Origin: Nemertoderma westbladi
Taxonomy: Eukaryota > Xenacoelomorpha > Nemertodermatida > Nemertodermatidae
Length of the DNA: 57,733 bases
Reading direction: 5' to 3'
Assembly: GCA_032718475.1 (NCBI GenBank)
Contig: JAUCBJ010004062.1
Span: 1 to 57,733 of the forward strand
Shown here: positions 41,755 to 52,532 of the stretch, piece after piece
Layout: each line of letters starts with the position of its first letter
Position numbering within the stretch: the first letter of the stretch is position 1
Translations under genes and position numbers: made by a program
Notes under the pieces: model-generated
Database searches by the model: none
Seen by the model: only the letters and a program-made list of their open reading frames with translations
Told to the model about the DNA's origin: nothing

Positions 41755-43284
41755 AGATGTGGGACCCTTGATGGTCGCCACATAGTCCTACCATATTCCT
41801 GTACACTGTAGTTTAAAGACAGTGGTGAAATTCCATTGTCTTTATATGTGAACATTGAGGGTAGTACCCTTATGTATCACATAGGAGCGGTTTTGTATGT
41901 ACAGAAGGAATGGAATTTCACTTGGAAACCACAAGTGAGACAATTTTTCAAAAATTTTAGATAATCCATTTGGATGTCGAATTTTAAGAAAAACGATTCT
42001 CCATTGGACGGATTCTAGGATATGGTTGGATGGAACCAAAATTAGGGGGGACAAGAGTGGATGGATGGCTTGCGAGCCTACCGATATTTTTTAGAAAATA
42101 AAATCGGCCTTGTTCTAATAGTCGTGTCTATTAGTCACATCTAACCTCTGTTTGTGCTTCCTCTCGTAGAACGCAACAGTATAGATAAGCGTAACGATAC
42201 GTAACCGATACATACGCGTATAATGGCAGAGAGGATCCACAAAGAACAATGACAAGGATTCATGCAGGAACAGGAGCACCAGGCACCGTTCAACCGATAT
42301 GGGGCCAAGAACTTTTCCGTGTTCGGAGTCGAGAGCATGGCAAGGAGTACAGCCAAGCTCGCAAAGTCCAAGGCGGATCCAAACATTACGCGACAGCGAC
42401 AAAACGGTTATAATAAGAAAATGGAGGAGTTACAGTTAAATGAGGGATGAAGGTTCAGATGACGTCCGAGAGTGATGTGTTGGCGGATGGATTGGTTCCG
42501 CCCCTCAAACTCCCTTCTAGTATAGCAGAAGCTCACCCCGATCCAAAACAGCGAATGATTGGGATCGGATGAGGATTTCGAGGATTGAGCGCCCGACAGA
42601 TGTGCGAGATGCCAGTCGTTCCTTTTCCTTTTGGAACCGCAGACAGCTCGGCGCAGGAGCCCGAGCCCAGTTCGATCTCAACCACCCCCCAATAGTCTTA
42701 GAGGGCGTGGTCGAGCTCGCTCGACAAAACATTGAGGAGCGAGGCGGAGGAAGGAAGGCTTGTGAGCCTACCATTAGTGTTAGGGAGTGAGATTATGGAG
42801 AAAGGAAGGCTTGCGACCCTACCGTTAGCGATTAAGAGGATGTTTCAAGAGAGGATGTCTAGAAATCAGCAGGACAAACTTTTAAGATCATCGGGAGGAC
42901 ATTTTCGAATTTATTTGAAATTATTGTATTATATTTGGACTGAACTAAAGTTAATTATATTATGTATATTTGTAATATTATATTATATTGTGAAATGTTT
43001 GTAATTATTTGCTTTAATTTGTTTAATTTTGGATAACCATGGAATTTTATATTTTATGCACTAAGCCTTGATAACATTAGATAGTAAATCCGTATTTGTA
43101 TGTATGTATGTACGAAGGTATTATATTTATGCAGTACCCGCAATATTTCGAATGCAATTGCAATAAGATTTAAGCAGTGATTATTTTATATTTTAGGCCC
43201 TACCCTAGATTTAGATATATTTTAGTTATTAGTTTTGTATTTCAATTGGTGAAAACAGTCTTACTTACTGTTTTCATGGAGCGG
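41755..43284 (+). other. BEL/Pao 3' interior, noncoding
   Basis: No convincing gene. It repeats the hairpin word GGCTTGCGAGCCTACCG (near 42067, 42758 and 42807), also present in the 37010-37285 tandem array. A hairpin GAAAACAGT...ACTGTTTTC lies at 43252-43278 just before the LTR. Confidence 0.5.
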
Positions 43285-43558
43285 TGTGGGATTATTTAAC
43301 TATTAGATAGATATTCACAGTTAGTACTACATAAAAAACTTTCAAAATCCGACGTATTTGCCTTGATTGTTGTTGTAATTTGCATATTACCTACACTAGT
43401 TATAAGTTACCTACACTACACTAGGTTACTGCGCGAGTTACATTACAAGAAGGTCAGGGGTTCGAATCTGGGTCGGTAAATTTGTATTTTGCGTTATTTT
43501 CTTTCGGTTGCATTAAGTTAGATAAGCCAATGGGGTGCGGTGCGTACAACATGTGGAA
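43285..43558 (+). repeat. 3' LTR, first part
   Basis: TGTGGGATTATTTAACTATT through CAACATGTGGAA, colinear with 33447-33744 apart from a small deletion and duplication near 43395-43425. Interrupted by the non-LTR element. Confidence 0.85.
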
Positions 43559-43845
43559 CATGTTGATAACCCTAAGCTGGTGGAAGTGGAGGTCTTTTGG
43601 AACACACCAGAAATACCAGAGAACATTATATAAAGTATATATATTATATATAGTATAGTATTAGTAAGTAGGACTAGTAAGTAAGTAAGTTTGAACATAC
43701 TCGATATTATACTATACTGACATGACGTATAGTACATGATACCGGCCCTACGCCTAGCTGCCTTTGAAGTTGACCGACTGGGCTGCTTTCGCCACGCTTC
43801 GATAGGTTGCGCTCTTTGTGAGCCGCCACTGTCGCCTGAAGAGGA

Positions 43846-44760
43846 ATGCCGTGTTGCGGTTGCGGCTTCAACAGCACTTGCGTGCGGGGCTGCGCCTGCG
43901 TGAAGGGAAAGATAGACTGCCTGGACTGCGTTCCAGGTACGCGAAGACAGTGCCGGAATGGTGGGGCCGGTTCGCAGATCAGCCAATCCCAACCGACCCC
44001 GACCAGCGATGGACCACGTGATTTGGCTGCACCTACTTCGTTCTCCCAGCCGACTCCTACCGAGTCGGGGAGGGCGGACGAGTCCTTCGATGAGACTTTG
44101 GTGGAATTGTCGGACAGCGATGGTTCATTCCACTCGCTCAGTGACACCCTGGTGTCAGGTGCTTCTCCCCGGGCCCCCATTGTGTCTGGTGTCGCCACTA
44201 CTGTGTCTGGTGTTGCCCCCCTCGCCCCTACGGTGTCTGGTGTCGCCCACCTCGCCCCTATGGTGTCTGATGTCGCCCCCCTCGCCCCTACGGTGTCGGG
44301 TGTCGCCCCTACGGTGTCTGGTTTTGCCCCCCTCGCCCCTACGGTGTCCGGTGTTGCCCCCCTCACCCCTATGGCGTCCGGTGTTGCCCTCCTCTCCCCT
44401 ATGGTGTCCGGGGTCGCCCCTTCGGTGTCTGGTGTCGCCCACCTCGCCCCAACGGTGTCTGTTTCAGCCCCCCCTGCCCCTAGGGTGTCCGGCGTTGCCC
44501 CCCTCGCCCCTATGGTGTCCGGCATTGCCCCCCTCGCCCCTACGGTGTCCGGCGTTGCCCCCCTCGCCCCTACGGTGTCCGGCGTTGCGCCCCTCGCCCC
44601 TAGGGTGTCCGGCGTTGCCAGGGGTTCGCCTGTAGAAGCGGTTTGGTGCGACAGTAGATTTCCCACTCAACGGTTGGAGTCCGCAATAACCCAAGCGTAC
44701 GATACCATTGTACACTGGCGGGCTAATCTGTTCCTGGTCCCCCATGTCGAGGATCGTTGG
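43846..44760 (+). CDS. RLE-like element, N-terminal Cys-rich and Pro/Val repeat region
   Basis: ATG at 43846 starts MPCCGCGFNSTCVRGCACVK, then DCLDCVPGTRRQC, a tight Cys pattern resembling CXC/TSO1-type DNA-binding motifs and seen at the front of related invertebrate RT proteins. From about 44150 to 44625 a 30-bp unit encodes V-S-G-V-A-P-L-A-P-T about 15 times with some shortened units. The frame then reads VHWRANLFLVPHV, a conserved lead-in to the RT. It stays open to 44871, but family order moves to the next frame near 44770, so a frameshift separates it from the RT. Confidence 0.75.
44150..44625 (+). repeat. 30-bp coding tandem repeat
   Basis: Unit GTGTCYGGYGTYGCCCCCCT-CGCCCCTAYG, about 15 full and three partial copies, very GC-rich. 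It keeps all six frames largely open, which explains long antisense frames here. Confidence 0.9.
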
Positions 44761-44770
44761 GCTGGCAACT

Positions 44771-46050
44771 ATGGAAAACCCGCTACAGAAGGTCGCCCTC
44801 CCTGCGCTGATGATACTGCCTGCCCTGCTTCTACAGAAACCCAGTCGCAAGTCCACCACGGCGACCAATAGAAGCGTGCTGGTGAGGAGGCTGGCGAGCT
44901 GGAAGAGGGCCGAGTTTAAGGAGTTGCTCGTTGAAGCCCGGGCTATCCAAGCCCACCTCCCGAAACGGGTTCAATCCGTGTCGCAGAACGTCGCGCAACA
45001 GAAGGCTTTCATCCGCCACATGCTGACCGGGAACATCTCGGCAGCCACCAGATGCCTCGGTCAGTTACACCGGGGAAAACCTTTGGGACTCAACGACACG
45101 TTCACGGATAAAGACGGTGTCACAAAGGTGGTTCGCGATGTATTGCTGGAGAAGCACCCTCCCGCCAAACCCGCGGACAAGTCGATCCTGCTGACTGAGT
45201 TCGAGGGCGCTCCCGAGCACCACGCGGTGGTGTTCGAACAGCTGACTGGGCAGCTGGTTCTCTCCAGCCTGCTCAGGATGAAGGGGAACGCCGCGGGTCC
45301 TTCCGGTGTCGATGTTCAGGGGTGGAAACACCTGCTGACGAAGTTCCGCTCGCAGTCTACGGAGTTGTGCGATCGGATCGCGAATCTGGGTAAACTCATC
45401 TCGCAGACCACGGTTCCCTCCGGGACTCTGTCGGCGCTGTTATCCGCCCGACTCATCGCGCTAGATAAGAACCCCGGCGTCCGACCCATCGGGATCGGCA
45501 AGGTTCTCCGACGAGTGATCGGGAAGGCGGCGATCCGCTGCATTCGCGAAGATCTGGAGACGGTTGGCGGGCCGGTGCAGCTCTGTCTGGGGCAGAAGTC
45601 CGGCATCGAGTACGCTGTCCACAGTCTAAATGACGCGTTCGAGCGGGACGACTGCGACGGCGTTCTCCAGGTGGATGCAACCAACGCGTTTAACGCGCTC
45701 AACCGTGAGGGGGCGTTACACAACATCCGCGTAGTGTGCCCCGGGCTCCACAAGGTCGTAGCTAACTGCTACAGCGAACCGGCGCGGCTGTTCGTGGGGG
45801 GGGAAACCTTGCTGTCGGAGGAAGGAACAACCCAAGGAGACCCCGTCGCGATGGCCATGTACGGCTGTGGGGCGCTCCCGTTCGTGTGCGAGTTGGAGCG
45901 CGGGTGTACCACGGATCAGAAATGGTACGCAGACGACGGGAACGCGGCTGGGAAGCTCACTGAGCTCCTAAAGTTCCTCGTGATCGCGCTGGCCCGGGGG
46001 CCGCTCTATGGGTACTACCCCACCAAGTGTTGCCTCACCGTGAAATCGGA
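44771..46050 (+). CDS. RLE-like element reverse transcriptase
   Basis: In this frame LLLQKPSRKSTTATN, VLVRRLASWKRAEFKELLVE, then GNAAGPSGVDVQGWKHLL (fingers), ARLIALDKNPGVRPIGIGKV, VQLCLGQKSGIEYAVHSLND and VLQVDATNAFNALNR (motif A). EGTTQGDPVAMAMYG (motif B) and QKWYADDGNAAGKL (motif C, YADD) follow. All catalytic aspartates are present. At about 46045 the family order shifts frame (GYYPTKCCLTVKSDKLA continues in the next frame as GYFAGYNVSINCVGNK), so one base was lost or gained. The protein belongs to an RT group frequent in sponges, cnidarians and other marine invertebrates. Confidence 0.85.
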
Positions 46051-47430
46051 CAAACTGGCGGCTACTTCGCCGGCTACAACGTCTCCATCAACTGTGTCGG
46101 GAACAAACTCCTTGGTGGTGTCATCGGGACCGAGGAGTTCCGTCGGAGTTTCACCCAGGAGAAGGTTGAGGGATTCGCAGCCGACGTCGAACGACTTAGC
46201 GATATAGCGGCGGTGGACCCGCACTGCGCCTATGCGGGGTTGGCGTTCGGCCTGGCGTGCCGCTGGCGCTACATTGCCCGGGTGGTTCCGGGTGCGACGG
46301 ACCAGTTCGGGGAGTTGGAGGAGGCGGTAAACCGGTTTCTCTGCCGCCTCACGGACCGCCCAGCCATTCCGGTGGATGAGCGGGAGTTGTTGTCGCTGCC
46401 GATTCGCGACGGCGGGCTTGGAATACCAGTTCCTCAGGATCTCTCGTCTCAGTACCGGCACTCCCGCCTCGTGTGTGAACCGTTCGTCGAGGCCACCACG
46501 GAGTCCATGTCGGAGGTCAGGGAGGAACAGATGAAGGTTGTGAAGTCAATCAAAATTGTGGCAGCGGCTGTAAACAAAATAAAGAAGGACCAAGTAATAG
46601 CCAAGCTGCCCCAACACCAATCCAACCTTTGTAACCTGGTAAGCGAGAAAGGAGCGTCCGCCTGGCTGAACTGCAAACCTCTGACTCTACATGAAACTCA
46701 CCTCGATAAACAAGAGTTCCGCGACTCCTTGTGCCTCCGCTACGGGTGGACGCCACCGAATCTTCCTTCTCGTTGTGCCTGTGGGGTGCGATTTACCTCG
46801 TCCCACGTCCTGTCGTGCCCCACTGGAGGATTCCCCTCCATTCGGCATAACGAGATCCGCGACTTCGTTGCCGACACCCTAACCGAGGTGGCCCACAATG
46901 TAGGGGTGGAACCGCAACTCCAGCCATTATCGGGCGAGACTTTCAGTCATCGGTCGACTTCGACAGACCAGCAGGCGAGGCTAGACGTTTCGGTGAGCGG
47001 ATTCTGGGGCAACCGCTTCCAGAAGACGTTCATCGACGTCTCAGTCTTTAACCCGCTGGCAGACACCAACGCGGCGATGTCCCTTCCGGCAGCCCACCTA
47101 CACCACGAGTCTCGCAAGAGACTCAAGTACGAGGACCGGTTGCGGGAGGTCGAGCACGCCAGCTTCACTCCGCTTATCTTCTCGACGTTCGGTGGAACTT
47201 CGCCGGCAGCGTCGCAGTTCCTCAAGCGCTTGTCACTGAAGCTGTCCGACAAACGTGACTACCCGTACTCCGAGTGCGTGGTGTGGGTGCGCAGGCGGCT
47301 GAGCTTCGCGCTATTGCGATCAGCCCTCCTCTGTCTGCGTGGCAATCGGTCCGCCAGGAAGCGTCCGGTGAGGTGCGATGTTGGGGAAACGTCCATCGTC
47401 CTCAGTAACGCCGACAGCAATCCGGTGTGA
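46051..47430 (+). CDS. RLE-like element C-terminal zinc-finger and nuclease-like region
   Basis: Open to TGA at 47430. Blocks: LLGGVIGTEEFRRSFTQEKVE, GLAFGLACRWRYIARVVPGA, LPIRDGGLGIPVP, FRDSLCLRYGWTPPNLPSRC. A Cys/His cluster C-A-C-G...H-V-L-S-C then leads to GGFPSIRHNEIRDFVADTL. Further on ARLDVSVSGFW and TFIDVSVFNP give acidic positions reminiscent of a restriction-like (PD-(D/E)xK) endonuclease, which in RLE elements nicks the target. That assignment is inference. VEHASFTPLIFSTFGG and LSFALLRSALLCLRGNRS close the domain as in related proteins. No stop interrupts it. Confidence 0.75.
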   Translation, partial: QTGGYFAGYNVSINCVGNKLLGGVIGTEEFRRSFTQEKVEGFAADVERLSDIAAVDPHCAYAGLAFGLACRWRYIARVVPGATDQFGELEEAVNRFLCRLTDRPAIPVDERELLSLPIRDGGLGIPVPQDLSSQYRHSRLVCEPFVEATTESMSEVREEQMKVVKSIKIVAAAVNKIKKDQVIAKLPQHQSNLCNLVSEKGASAWLNCKPLTLHETHLDKQEFRDSLCLRYGWTPPNLPSRCACGVRFTSSHVLSCPTGGFPSIRHNEIRDFVADTLTEVAHNVGVEPQLQPLSGETFSHRSTSTDQQARLDVSVSGFWGNRFQKTFIDVSVFNPLADTNAAMSLPAAHLHHESRKRLKYEDRLREVEHASFTPLIFSTFGGTSPAASQFLKRLSLKLSDKRDYPYSECVVWVRRRLSFALLRSALLCLRGNRSARKRPVRCDVGETSIVLSNADSNPV

Positions 47431-47665
47431 TGGGCTAGTTCATTACAGTACTGCAGTATTCAGGTATTAGCTGCAGACAGTACTGGTATTGCAGTCCTGT
47501 AGGCAATATTCTACTGTTGTGTTCATACGGTTGCTAGGTGATGGGTAATGACAGCTGGTGGTGGTTGAATTATGTTTGTCCAGTAATTTTTGTGCTTTGT
47601 GTGTTATTTTTAAAGATGAATATAATATAATATACTGTCAATGTCCTGAGGAAGCTGAAAAAAAA

Positions 47666-48838
47666 AACATGTGGAAAGATGAGTTAGGCCAATCATAGGG
47701 CACTTGGTAATTTATTGATCCACTGTGCGCTCATAGAATGTAGTAGAATGTTCTAGTGACTTCCATGCTTAGGATTTGCTATATAAGGGGCTGTTTGTCC
47801 TTCGGTTATCACTAATACTATATATTCTTACAACTTGTCTTATTCCTAGCTCCACTTATTCGCAGTCTTCTTAGCTTGATTAATAGTTATCACACTTTGT
47901 TATTTGTAAAGATTAGTTTAATTTCGATGAGTCCTTTATTTATGTTAAAATATACTGCAAGCTTAGAACATGTAGTTTTGATGTATCTATCTTGAGACAG
48001 CCAAACGCTTTGGGGAATGGCTGCCTAAACCGTTAGGTCACAACAAGAGGGATGTCCACAACGCATAAGAGAGTCCACAATATATTTGCCCACATCCATT
48101 TGTAAGCATTCCCCATTGCCTGAAAACACGCCCACGTCAGAGGAAGGTAATACTTTGTTTGACGCCCTTGCCCGTGGTAAGACCTTTAGATCAGGGTGAA
48201 GCGTGACGCCATCCTGGGACACCATAAAATTTAGGACCAAATACCTCAGATTCAGACAGGAAAAAACCGGGTCAACCTGTATCTCCTACAGGTGCAAGCT
48301 GTTGCTGTATGTCAGTACGCGCAAGTACACTTAGGTGCAAACAGCATGCTCTATAATTTGGTGATTTGCCGTACTAGCAGTACAGTATCGGTTAGCTCTG
48401 TTAGGCCTTATAGTTTGACTGACCTGTCTGAGTACAAAGTATTTGATCAGGCAAGAGGCAGCTTTCTGCTACCGGTACACGTTTGGCTAAGGGAGGTTAC
48501 TAACAATCTACGCTACCGCACCCTTGCCACGTACTGATAGGCATTTACTACAGACCACCACAGTAACAAAATTCTAGAATCAAATTACATACCAGATCAG
48601 CTAAACGTATGGTAGTAAATTAACACCTATTTCCTTATCTCACAATCAGAATCTGGTATCAGTGCCAATCACGGGCGCATAGTTACTAACACCATAATTG
48701 CCCGGCTGAGTTGTGAATAAAGGAGGAGAGAGCCCTTTTGATGTCAGTTTGTAAGTATTGCGCCTACAGCATGCGACTAGCTTATTCGAGTAGCTAGCGC
48801 CCAGTATTGTTATTTTGTTAAAATCACCAAAACCTAGT
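47666..48838 (+). repeat. 3' LTR, second part
   Basis: Resumes at AACATGTGGAAAGATGAGTT and runs to AAACCTAGT, nearly identical to 33734-34901, including the TATA box. Confidence 0.88.
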
Positions 48839-48866
48839 GGGAATGTGGGAAGGTGACCGGATGGTT

Positions 48867-49100
48867 GTTTATTGTTTTGGTTAGAAAAGTCAACCGCAGT
48901 GATTTTCCTTTCCCTCAATTGGTAGGTAACAAAATCGTTTATTGTTTTGGTTAGAAAACCCTGTCTCTGTAAACTGCTCCTTTCCCTCAATTTGTAGGTA
49001 ACGATGTCGTTTATTGTTTTGGTTAGAAATTGCAGCCGCTGTAACATGCTCTTTTCCTTCAATTGGAAGATGACAACAGCGTTTATTGATTCCCACATTC
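48867..49100 (+). repeat. ~71-bp tandem repeat, three and a half units
   Basis: GTTTATTGTTTTGGTTAGAA starts at 48867, 48937 and 49009, and a partial unit at 49081. Each continues CTGTAA...CTCCTTTCCCTCAATT...GGTAGGTAAC. It lies just outside the BEL element. Confidence 0.85.
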
Positions 49101-49299
49101 CCATATTCCTTCATCGCCTTCACTCCACTGTATCTGCTGGCAATCAGGGCAATATGGGGCATAAAAAAAGTAAATTTTCTTCGGCCACTAGGCCAGGGAT
49201 TACACACAAAGTCTGACGACTTATTTCCAGTGCGGTCCCCCCAGAACTTTACTCCCCAAAGGAAACTCCAGTACTCATTTAGCTACCACTTAAGGATGC

Positions 49300-49430
49300 A
49301 AGGCAGAATGCACCCTGGCTGGTCCATTTAAAGCATTCGTGCCGAAACGACAACTGCCCTGGCCCATGTGAGGATCGAATCCACGACCTACGGGAGATGT
49401 GAATTCAATGCGACCACTACACCAAGGTGG
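49300..49430 (-). mobile_element. tRNA-derived SINE, copy 2
   Basis: On the minus strand CCACCTTGGTGTAGTGGTCG, ATTGAATTCACATCTCCCG, GTGGATTCGATCCTCACATG (a perfect B box GGATTCGATCC) and TTGTCGTTTCGGCACGAATG. Matches the copy at 32701. Confidence 0.8.
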
Positions 49431-50064
49431 AACCTTTTGTACGGTGTATGTTAAGTGTTTCGCCACATACACAATAGAGAGATACCCCTACCTGCCTTCC
49501 CTTTAGCGTAACAAACAAACAAATATTTTAAATGTAATATTTTAATTAATAATATTAATTATAATTAATATAATTAACTTTAACTATTAATTAAGATAAC
49601 TATTAACAAGAAAGATTTACAAAGGCTGTATTGTTTTAATAAATGTTTAATGATTCAACACCAACTAAATCTACGAAAGTTGTTTACTTCTGAAACTATC
49701 CATCTTTGCTGGGACAATCACACAACTTTTTACCCGCCATCCTTTTAATATATAATAACATGCCTTGCCTTGGTGTATTGGATGCATACCGGTATGCCTG
49801 TGGCCTGTACTGCTACGTCATATGATGATACTGATAAACAACAGGGCAACGTGCAACGTGATCCCCTATTCTGTTATTGCAGTATTGGCTATTTACCTAA
49901 CAGACAGTGAGGTAGATATTTTATCTCTTTCTCCTGATTGGTCAGTTGGTTATAAGATCAGATGCTGTCAGATCAGATCAGATCAGATAAGGACAGACGT
50001 TTTATTCTACATCCTATAAAATTGTCTAGCATGCACGATTATCCGAATGCCGAATCAAACTTAC

Positions 50065-50280
50065 CTGACATTCGATTTTTTCAGCCAATATCTTAGCGAG
50101 CACAGCCCACGTGAGGGCAGAGAAACCGCCGCCATGGATAAAAACCAAAAGTGGACCAACAGATCCGTTCTGATAAACACAGCAATTCAAGGAATTAGTT
50201 GAATTCCCCACGGAAATAATTTCCTTTTTCTCAAAATATTTGTTCCATTCCACTGGACTGTAATCGCGATTTGTTGACAT
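50065..50280 (-). CDS. PPME1: PPME1, 5' coding exon
   Basis: From ATG at 50280 the exon encodes 72 codons, beginning MSTNRDYSPVEWNKYFEKKE and ending AEKIECQ at a donor CAG|GTAAGT. RDYSPVEWNKYFE corresponds to the conserved front block of PPME1. LLVFIHGGGFSALTW is the oxyanion-hole H-G-G-G loop. The phase-0 donor joins VLAYDIRGHG in the exon at 32259, across an intron of 17,805 bases. Vertebrate PPME1 has about 40 more N-terminal residues; here the first Met lies three residues before the conserved RDYSP block, so either the protein is shorter or an upstream exon exists (no convincing acceptor was seen). Confidence 0.9.
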
Positions 50281-51985
50281 ACCGGTATCTCTGCGTTTGT
50301 GAGGTCAAGTCCTAGGACTGTAGGAACCGGTCACGCGGTCAGATGTTACTTCTGGCTGGAGCTGGACAGAGACAGAAGAATTACTACTACCATTCAGACC
50401 GAAGAGAACTAAGAATTTATTTAAGTCAGTACTGCAGTGCGTCAGTACGTAGGCCTATATTTGTATATTACAGTATTACAGTCCCTATAGACCTTAAACA
50501 TTCGCTTTCTGGCTTTAGCCTGTTAGCTAGGCATATTACTGTATTAATTGAATATGAAATATATAGGCCTACCTGTATTCTGTACACTGTAGGCCTATAT
50601 CTGTATATGACAGTATGAATGGATTAATGGATAGGCCTAGGCAGCTAGGCCTTCTTTGGGCTGGCAGGCTGGCGAGTACCTGGGCGGGGTGGTACTTACT
50701 GGTAACATGTCACGACAGACTGATAATGATAAGCTGATAAATGTGAAGTGAACAGACTGACAGAGTAATACCAATACCAGATTAGGCTACTGTATTCTGG
50801 TACCCAGGTACCGGTAATAGAAAGCGGAACTGACAGACTGAAAATGTATACATGTAGCAGGCCTATCTATAGGCTATAGGGCAGAGGGCAACTAGGGTCT
50901 GGCTGTCTGGATTAGGACTACTACTCAGCTACTACAGTACTACTAGCTCTCTACTGGCTGACTGGCAGACTGGTCTAGCGTATCTAGGCCTCGCCTAGGC
51001 ACTAGGCAGCTAGGGTGGGTTGCCGATCAGCCGCAGCAATTCCTGAAGCAGCCAAAGGCTGACAGGGGTGATTACAACAATAGGCATACCGTACTCGCGA
51101 CTCGCGTACTGCCTGACTGCTCTTCTATCATCTGCATAATGCAGTAATGCTGTAATCTGGTAATGTCAGAACCGGAATGCTGTAATGTTAGGGCCTACTG
51201 CAATGGGGGCTACTGGCAGTCAGACTAGTTAGGCCTTATTTCAGTATTTAATTAAGCAGCTAACTGGCTAAGGGAAATACAGCCTTCTGGCCTTACAAGT
51301 CAACAAGCAGGCACGTGCTACATAGTGCAGTAGTGTGCAACTACTAGCAGTAGACTGTAGGCCTTGCTGCGTTGGTCTTGTACTGCTACCGGTACTCCCC
51401 TGCTAACTGACTTTGGTTGCTTGTTGTATAATAATTCAAAATTCCCCCCAGTAAATAAATACCATGCCCCCAATAGCCATTTTGTCAACCAATCCTAAAA
51501 TACCCTATCCCAATACCTCTAGTATTTAGCATTATATAGCTAGCTACCATAGTAGAATGGCACCTTTACAGTGATGGTAATTTCTGGCCAGTATATTTTT
51601 CTTCGTGATTTAAAATTGATGTTATAATAAAATATGTATGTTTTACAGTAGTAGCCATTAATGGAATTAATTCGTTTTATTGATGCTGCTACTGTATAAC
51701 GTGTAAATTATTATTTCCGATGTAAAAAAAACATAGTGATTCATACTGTATGTTGGCGCTAAAAAATACATTACCTTTACCGATTGTAGATCTAATTTAA
51801 CATTTTAAAATTCTAAAATTTTCGATGTTAATAAAGATTAATGGTAATCTTCTTCGATTATTCAATCGAAATTGTAGAATTTTAATTTATTCTACGGTAC
51901 AAAGATATGAAAAAATAATAACTATAAAAATACGCCATTGTTCACTAGAATCGGTAAAGGAACCGCCTGGTGAACCAAATTCAAC
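50281..51985. other. PPME1 upstream region with clustered TAGGCCTA words
   Basis: No gene supported. Between about 50440 and 51370 the palindromic word TAGGCCTA or its core AGGCCT/GGCCTA occurs about a dozen times (for example 50451, 50566, 50592, 50632, 51364). The region also carries many CAGTACTG-like words. It probably includes the PPME1 promoter; no TATA box near 50280 was convincing. Confidence 0.45.
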
Positions 51986-51989
51986 TAAA

Positions 51990-52532
51990 ACTAAACTCAT
52001 TACCGTCACTTCGCATGCTCTGGATAAGTTTCGTTTAGGTCTAGTCGAGATTACTGTACCGACGTTCCACGATTTTGGCCAATATGAAACCTCCCATAAA
52101 CCCCTGCCCAAACTTGTTTAGTGACCCTACTTGTATAGTAGGGGTGTAGAGAGCATTGTATGGGATGTTCCTAGCGAATATGAGCATATGTTTCTTTTAT
52201 GTCTATTCGAGATTTATCGAGCAAATGTTTCGGCCAACCAGAGCGTCCCAATCCTAGACCCCGTCCCAACAGTGTTTTCGCCCACCCAGTGTGTTGAGAC
52301 TAAGGTGAGGGATGTTCATAGCAAGTATGGACGACTTTCGTTTAATTCAAGTCGATATTTATCGAGTTTCAGTTTCAGCCAATCAGAGCGTGCCATTCAT
52401 AGACCCCCCCCCCCCCCCCCCCCCCCCCGGTCCAAACGCATCCTGGCCCACCGAGGGTATTGAGAATAAGGTGAGTGAAGTTCCTAGCGAGTACGGACGA
52501 GTTTCCTTTAATTCTAGTCTAGATTTATTGAG
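51990..52532 (+). repeat. ~150-bp tandem repeat array, left part
   Basis: Units with GTTCCTAGCGAGTAYGGACG, TTTAATTCNAGTCNAGATTT, ATCGAGTTTCAGTTTCAGCC and AATCAGAGCG at about 52020, 52167, 52313 and 52478. A C-run (52404-52428) lies in the third. CCAAT words recur in each unit. The array continues after the non-LTR insertion at 54564-54640. Confidence 0.75.

Larger units (their letters stand above)
43559..47665 (+). mobile_element. RLE-like non-LTR retrotransposon nested in the 3' LTR
   Basis: An 11-bp target duplication AACATGTGGAA lies at 43548-43558 and 47666-47676, and the element ends in an A-run (about 47658-47667). At about 4.1 kb it is close to full length, with a 5' UTR (43559-43845), three linked frames and a 3' UTR (47431-47657). 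It is conspicuously GC-rich compared with its surroundings. Only two frameshifts break the protein. The clade is not named here; see the ORF entries. Confidence 0.9.
33447..48838 (+). mobile_element. BEL/Pao LTR retrotransposon, degenerate, with nested insertions
   Basis: Two LTRs of about 1450 bases flank an 8.4-kb interior: 33447-34901, and 43285-43558 plus 47666-48838, which is split by a non-LTR element. Both begin TGTGGGATTATTT and end AAACCTAGT. Inside are a primer-binding site, a gag-like region, RT, RNase H, integrase and a DUF5641-like end, in BEL/Pao order. Stops, frameshifts and lost integrase residues make it inactive. Orientation is opposite to PPME1. The target duplication could not be resolved. 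Confidence 0.9.
32260..50064 (-). other. giant PPME1 intron filled with nested transposable elements
   Basis: GTAAGT at 50064 and CTAG at 32260 bound the intron. It contains, from the low end, a SINE, MITE fragments, a BEL/Pao element in antisense orientation with a nested non-LTR element, a 71-bp tandem array and a second SINE. Unlisted parts (32264-32700, 49440-50064) are AT-rich with no feature visible. Confidence 0.85.

Noticed and set aside
43707-44666. Antisense 319-residue frame (T-P-D-T-V-G-A-R repeat)
   Set aside because: It is the reverse reading of the 30-bp coding repeat, which keeps all frames open.
43559-47665. R2 element in ribosomal DNA
   Set aside because: The flanks are LTR sequence, not 28S rDNA, and the duplication is 11 bp in that LTR.
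33440-48845. Target duplication for the BEL element
   Set aside because: Only G-rich flanks (GGGG and GGGA) are similar; too weak to claim.
51825-52121. 98-residue ORF
   Set aside because: No family resemblance; it runs into the ~150-bp tandem array and shows no start context.
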